From the NCBI GenBank assembly GCA_002900995.3, contig CM035309.1:4061682-4125681 (forward strand): a stretch of DNA of 64,000 nt, read 5' to 3'. Below are positions 58,901 through 64,000 of the stretch, one piece after another (position 1 is the stretch's first letter; each line of letters starts with the position of its first letter). The notes beneath the pieces were generated by a model that was not told the origin of the DNA, did not search any database, and worked only from the letters and a program-made list of their open reading frames with translations. The DNA comes from Ganoderma boninense. Its lineage: Eukaryota > Basidiomycota > Agaricomycetes > Polyporales > Polyporaceae. The translations under genes and the position numbers were made by a program.

Positions 58901-59935
58901 AAGGCCCCTACAGGCGATGCGCCTCAGGACGGCGCCAAGCACAAGTCTCAGTCCCGCGCTCAAAAAGCATTACGTGCCATGGCCGCTGAGCTAGAACAAT
59001 CTGAACTCCAGCTTCCGTCAGCGTATCACTTATCAATTCGCAATCACGTCGGGATGAAGATGAGCGTTATGACGGAACGCAAGCTGCGCAAAGGAATCGC
59101 CAACGAGGCCCTCAACAGGTTACGACTTCATCTCACCACATATCAGGCGCTAGAACTACGCAGGAGGCAAGTCTCGGGAGTGATACAAAACACAGAGGTT
59201 GATCGCCGTATGTCTGAGAAGCGCCTTGCGACCGACCGCGCCAAACACGACTACCGCAAGAACCGGTACCTTCTCCGCGTGCTGGGAATGCCAGAAGATC
59301 ACGCTACTTTCAAGGTTCTCGACGATCGACACTGCTACGCGTTCGCGATTACAGCCGCGGAACATCGACTCGGGGACAGTCACCGTCTGCCTTCATGGAT
59401 ATGGGGGGATTTCAGCTATGTCGCTGAAGTCCAAGGTGGCGACATTCGCAAGTTTCTCGATGACAGTGAGTCCGCTGTTGTGTTTGCATCACATTGGCTT
59501 ACTGACGAGGGGGCGCAGGCCTGAAAGCACATTGGTTCCGACACAGTGCCCTCATGCGACGTTGGGAGGAAGCAGTGCACACCCGCCGAGAGGAGATGTT
59601 CTGCACGTTGGCTTCGTACCGAGCTGATCGCGAGAAGTGGACAGAAAAGGCAGATACCAGGGAGACGTCTGGATGCCTAGGCGCTGCGGCGTATGCCCGA
59701 CGGTGACCTTTCTGTTACCTGCCCTGCTGCAAATGCCATGTCAACTGATCTCGGCACTGTTAGGCAAGCCTATCGCTACCAACGTCTGCTCAACAAGGCT
59801 CAAAACGCTTTCCCGAGCGTGATATTCCAGGCAAGTAGACATCTTTTCGGCAGAACATCACCACATTGACTATGCTTCCAGGAGATAGGAATGCACTCCG
59901 AGGACGCAAATGGGCCTGTACGACGGACTGCATAG
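55925..59935 (+). CDS. KDZ transposase with CxC2 cysteine cluster
   Basis: ATG at 55925 gives a basic, disordered start (MSRGATVKKKIKRVADIL). After an intron at about 56391-56437 comes the CxC2 cluster: CSVCSTPIAAKS, WYYCDDCAFPFHQCIDCLYRSH, HRCPAA, CDCPGG. The KDZ catalytic part follows: CIDGNFHFNLKPK (first Asp), FVMQGGIVDLTKGEKFLYVDFAL, LASYDINCQYVKKL (second Asp) and FGENAEQKWADIEGI (third acidic residue). C-terminal helices (LELRRKINAS, YRRELRVCRDEFEIL, EKRLATDRAKHDY) end near 59935. Introns at about 57049-57098, 57278-57334, 57501-57555, 57690-57743, 58168-58218, 58422-58478, 58598-58652, 59464-59518, 59703-59760 and a possible GC-AG intron before 59881 all keep the frame. No stop or frameshift was found, so this copy may be active or recently so. 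KDZ elements (Kyakuja, Dileera, Zisupton) are cut-and-paste DNA transposons. Confidence 0.9.
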
Positions 59936-61231
59936 CTTGCACGTAATGGCATTTGTATTGCATATAGCCTCTAATAACTTTTCTTCCGCTGACGTCACCC
60001 TTCCGAGAAGAACTTCAACGTACTGTGCATAGGGCCCAAGCACCGATTCAGCTTGCGTGGTGTCGACTGACGGACAGACAACGAACCGATACGACCATGG
60101 AGCCCATTCAACGCCAGATCACCCAGTCGGACGACGTGTCTCGCGCGCGTCTTCGGCCTCACCAGCCTGAGGTGAGCCTGACACCCTCTGACAAACCAAG
60201 ACGCACACTGCACGCGATGAGCGATCGCGTGCAACTGATGTACGCAGCGCAGAAAAGAAGCAACGTCCCGAGACAGACCACGCCCGCGATTACTGTGGCC
60301 GCCACACTGATGTCAGGCCACAGCTTCATCCTAGCGCCGTTTTGAATGGCGTAAGAAAGTGACGTGCAGCTGGGAGTCAGGCTCAGGAGAATCACCGCAG
60401 TGAGCCTGTATAACGCTGAGCTGGGGCGCGCAGAAGCCCAGCGAGATGCAGACGTGCGCTGCTAACATGGGGAGCACTGACCGAAGATCTCCACCGCCTG
60501 CATAGGCTGACGCGCGAACGCAGCCGTAAACCGTTTATTTACTTCGACGTGCATGGAGCTGGGAACCATGATATGCTCAATGAAGGTGAGCTCGTTTTGC
60601 AGCTGTAACGACCGTGGCTGAGAACGGACAGGCTCCTGTGACTGCCGACCGCCTCCAGTGCCACTGGTGAAGAGAACTGATGCAGAAATGCATCAAGTTA
60701 CACTCCAGCAAATGTAAACCGCCAAGAGAAAAGGCTGGAACAGTACGTAAAGCCCCATCTGAAGCTGTTTCCGATTCATAAAATGACTCACCTAATGCAC
60801 TGATTCAAGTATTGCGCATACTTCAGGAGCATAAATCATTGCAGCCACCTAGACGCGATGGTGGTCGCATCCCGGGGCGATGAACCACAATCCTTTCCAA
60901 AGGTTGAGCTGGTGAGTTCCTCGCTCAACCTGCGCGGTGATAGCTGCTGTGACAACGTACCCGATATACTTCCAGTCGGCCGTACGGCGTATCAGGCCTC
61001 CAATCAGGGTGCTTGTAGCAGCTGAGAAGCTCAGGTACAAATATAAGCACTTGCATGGACCGGCGAGCGACAGGGTGTATGCGAGTCGGACGTCCCGACG
61101 TGGGCAGTCTCGAGTGCGGGAATCGTGCTCGAACCTTAACGAGCGGCTGCGACCCCCTTGCTCTCGTGCCCAAGCGTTGCTGCCACCACGCTCACACAGG
61201 TTCGACTCCCAATTCGCCCGATTTTGCAACC
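59936..61231. other. Intergenic, 3' flank of the KDZ element
   Basis: A plus-strand frame at 60025-60345 is open but unrecognised. No obvious terminal inverted repeat was identified by eye. Confidence 0.35.
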
Positions 61232-61798
61232 ATGACTCCGATCATCCTCCCTCCCAAGGTGTTCCAGGTACGCCTCTTGACATCTTGATCGTCCTCTCGT
61301 TACGCTTTGATCTGGGTTAACCGCGAGACTGCAGACGTTGGCCCCGGCCATTAAGGGATACAAGGGAGTAGTAGCGCGAGAGGGTCGCTTTGAGGAGCTT
61401 GTCAAGGTGAGCTTGGGCCATCTGGTAGTGTTGCGTCGACTGAATACCCAGTGCAGGTTTTCGAGCGCTTTTGGAAGTGCGTAGTTCAACCATGCAACAG
61501 AAACGGGGTCAAGATCATGCCTCCGGAGAATCGCAACATCTGGCCGTTTGAGCGACGCGTCCTGAGGCTCTACAAGGTACGTCCTTGATTCGCGACGCCA
61601 TGAGCCTGACTGAGACGCGTCTCGATCTCAAGCCCCAAAACTCACGACTAAATCGTCAAGATCTTGTCCGAGGCGCTGCCCCCTCTGTCTGATTTCCGGG
61701 TGCTGATATTTCAGCGCAGTCTTTGCAGGATCTTCCACGATGCATACGGTTGGGACCATCGTACATTCGAGCGTCGTCCTCGCCATTCCACGCTATGA
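61232..61798 (+). CDS. Small unknown protein, 121 residues
   Basis: Four phase-0 exons: 61232-61267 (MTPIILPPKVFQ), 61335-61406 (TLAPAIKGYKGVVAREGRFE), 61457-61576 (VFERFWKC...IWPFERRVLRLYK), 61661-61798 (ILSEALPPLSDFRVLIFQRS...DAYGW), stop TGA at 61796. The even spacing and perfect phases support a real gene. No known domain is recognised; conserved-looking parts are VVAREGRFEELV and FHDAYGW. The acceptor of the last exon (GTCAAG) has a weak pyrimidine tract. Confidence 0.6.
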
Positions 61799-61809
61799 GC
61801 ACTCAAGGG

Positions 61810-63200
61810 AGCTTGCATGCAACTATGCAATTCTCGTGTACCTTCTTGCTTGTACATATCGCCACCAGGGCGTACAGACTGACCGATGCAAATACCCGGC
61901 GAGCGCTTCTCGACGCGCTCCTGGATTTTTTGGAGGATGTCATAGGATGTCATTCCCAGTGGAGGATATGAGCCTTATCTCGATCTCTTGCACCTCTCTG
62001 GTGCCTGGGCTCTGCGTGCGACATACGCGAGCATACCCACGACTCGCAGGCGAGATAGCCGATGCGTTCGCAAGAGCGGTGCCCGTCGAGGCCCATCGTT
62101 ATCATCGATCTGGCTCAATTCAATGTCGGGTACGCAGTTAGGTCTATTTAGGTCCAGTTTTGGGGATAGCGGCGGTGTCGGTCGGATTGGTTCGTCGGAA
62201 TAGCCGACGCTGTGGCAGGCCAATTCTCCGCGCGGCTGTGCGGAAGAGAATGCGCTCATCCACCGCGTTATCTGCCACCACACCACTTAAGTACCCTGAT
62301 CTTGCGCGCAGGGTGATCATTCACTCACTGCGTGCCTCAGCTGCCCGGCCGTGCTGTCCCTCACGCAACATACATGTATTATGATATATGAAGCACCTCA
62401 AAGCCTTTGTTATGCGACGGCGGCCAGTTTAATGGGCGAGGCTTGCCGTGGGGGTGAGGGACAGCATGGAGGGCGCGATGACGAGGGCGATGGCGCATCA
62501 TGATGGCGACGACGCGATGACATAGGTGACAGTGCTCGTGCCTAGCGTCTGATAGAGGATAATGTTTCGATAATGGTCTGCCGGAGGGTGGGGAGAGAGA
62601 GGTCTGCAACCCTCAAGGGGGTGGATGGCTAAAGATACCGATGCGACGTTACAAAAGTGCTGCGGAGCGAACAGAATGCGGGCAGCGAGGCGTGCCCAGG
62701 CGGCGGTGAGATGGTGGGTTGAATGCCTGTTGGGGGCCCAGGCAGAACGGTGGCCAGATAGAGCTGTGGGATGTGTTGGCGGGAGGGGCGTTGGCGGGAA
62801 GTCGGGAGGCGGGATAGACGGCGGACAAGCCGGCTGATGGGTGGTCAGGAATAACACGCTTTGATTGACAGGTTGACGCGTGGGATGGGCGCTCACGCTG
62901 TATCTGCGCCATCTGTCAGGTGTGGGGAGGGAAGAGAGGTCTGCGACCCTCGAGGCCAATTCTCCCTTCGGTCTGCATACCTCGTTGTAGGTCACTCAGA
63001 GGTGTACGTGCTTGCTCGCACCCCATTCCATCGAAGTCTACTACCTTCATCTCACGAGATTCTAGTAATATGAACGTATTCAACCCTCCATTTCGGCACG
63101 AAGAGGATTATGGAAACCGCGATTATCCTGTGCGTCTTTCCCCGGCGTGTATTTTTGAAATTTTGCCATCGTTAATCACATGCATTCTATCATAGAGTTT
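61810..63200. other. Intergenic with a short direct repeat
   Basis: No supported gene. A stretch of about 30 bases, GTGGGGAG..GAGAGGTCTGC.ACCCTC, occurs at 62588-62618 and again at 62921-62955 in the same orientation. Confidence 0.4.
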
Positions 63201-63288
63201 CTCTACGGCTCTTCAAGATTTTCTTCCAAGGGTCGATGAGGTAGATTATCTGCGTGGCTAGTTGTGTTGTTCGATACTTACTCACAGT

Positions 63289-63981
63289 GTGCTCAAAAAG
63301 GAGGGAGGCATTGTCCTGTACTGGTACCTTAAACCCCCGGTCCCCCATAATGAGTGCGTTGATCTCCAATTCAATCCAACTAAGAAGTTTAAAGTTTCCG
63401 CTTTAGGCGCACTGGCAGCTTCCTCGCGTTCAATGAATTTCCAGAACATCTACTCTGTCATAAAATAACCTGGACACCTCCGATCTTGGTTGAGAACCTC
63501 CCTAATCGGCGCAGTGCAGGCCATCGGGCCTGGGTCATCACAGTCAAGAAGCTGAAGGTCCACCTCGTTGCTGACAAGGAGTACAAAGAACGACATGGCT
63601 ATGAGGACGATGATATACTCATCGATTTTGGGCGGAACGGTGAGAAATTTTGTGTCGACACAGGTATGAGTTGTATGTTTAGCGTTTTTATAATGAATGA
63701 CCCACTGACGCCACATTCGTCAATATACAGGGCATGGTACCACGCTGCTCCCTCCAAATGCCATATCAGCCCTCGAGTTTGTGTTCGACAGCCAGAGCGG
63801 AAGACCATATTCAGCCCCAGAGTGGGTTGACTTGAGGGCATCGACAGTGGAGTTCACATTCGCCTCAGGCCCCCAGTCCATGCTGCCAGCTCAGGATATC
63901 GTCTTCGTCGACACACAAGCTCACCATTTCTTATGGGACGAACATCCGCCATGGACTTACATGGTCCTCACCGTGGGATGA
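63289..63981 (+). CDS. A1 aspartic protease, second lobe only (partial)
   Basis: The frame runs EGGIVLYWYLKPPVP, then after a probable intron ITWTPPILVENLPN, AGHRAWVITVKKLKV, and FCVDTG; an intron (63666-63731) follows immediately, then HGTTLLPPNAISALEFVFD. The joined motif DTGHGTTLLP corresponds to the second catalytic loop DTGTTLLLLP of pepsin-like proteases; ITWTPP and the preceding segment fit the strand before it. The first lobe with its DTGS loop is missing upstream, and the frame ends at 63979-63981 (WTYMVLTVG), probably before a further exon. The exon near 63290-63390 joins the next only with an uncertain phase. The same fold's first lobe is found at 37534-38232. Confidence 0.5.
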
Positions 63982-64000
63982 AGTCATCAGGCAACGTTCG

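Overview
This is nuclear DNA of a filamentous basidiomycete, most likely an Agaricomycete of the polypore type (the order is inferred). The evidence is many short GT-AG introns (about 50-70 nt) with phases that fit exactly, GC-rich coding exons, a Plavaka-type transposase remnant, a KDZ transposase with a CxC2 cysteine cluster, and best recognised genes that are fungal (MUB1/samB, GH3 glucosidase, kinesin-10, HSP10, sugar transporter). A 100-N assembly gap lies at 37420-37519.

Layout. 1-0.4 kb: 5' part of a gene for a small secreted protein (-). 2.15 kb: tRNA-Glu(CTC). 2.4-10.8 kb: a locally duplicated block with an intact BTB gene, BTB and kinase remnants, and two intact inverted copies (+ then -) of a five-exon gene whose product joins a P-loop GTPase-like domain to an APH-type kinase domain, followed by a third broken copy. 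12.3-28.4 kb: orderly chromosomal genes: MFS sugar transporter (-), secreted GH3 beta-glucosidase with 15 exons (-), kinesin-10 (-), MUB1-like MYND protein (+, one apparent frameshift) and HSP10 (+). The transporter and the glucosidase are plausible partners in plant-polysaccharide use.

30-64 kb is accessory, mobile-element-rich DNA: a decayed BTB-like gene, a Plavaka 3' fragment, an unknown proline-rich gene, an unknown coiled-coil gene with a GC-AG intron whose end runs into a repeat, the gap, the first lobe of an A1 aspartic protease (37.5-38.2 kb), then mostly minus-strand unnamed genes from 39 to 54 kb. These include a protein with repeated SUMO-interacting-like motifs, a zinc-ribbon-like protein, related copies of one unknown family, a putative HMG-like protein and a 796-residue protein. 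One family copy is interrupted by a foldback element with nearly identical 0.98-kb inverted arms. An apparently intact KDZ/CxC2 transposase gene lies at 55.9-59.9 kb, a small unknown gene at 61.2-61.8 kb, and what looks like the second lobe of an A1 aspartic protease at 63.3-64.0 kb.

The most provocative reading is that the protease lobes at 38.2 and 63.3 kb are halves of one gene split by about 25 kb of inserted DNA carrying the unnamed minus-strand genes and the KDZ element. This is a hypothesis only. Exon limits were derived by hand from reading frame and splice sites; there is no transcript evidence.
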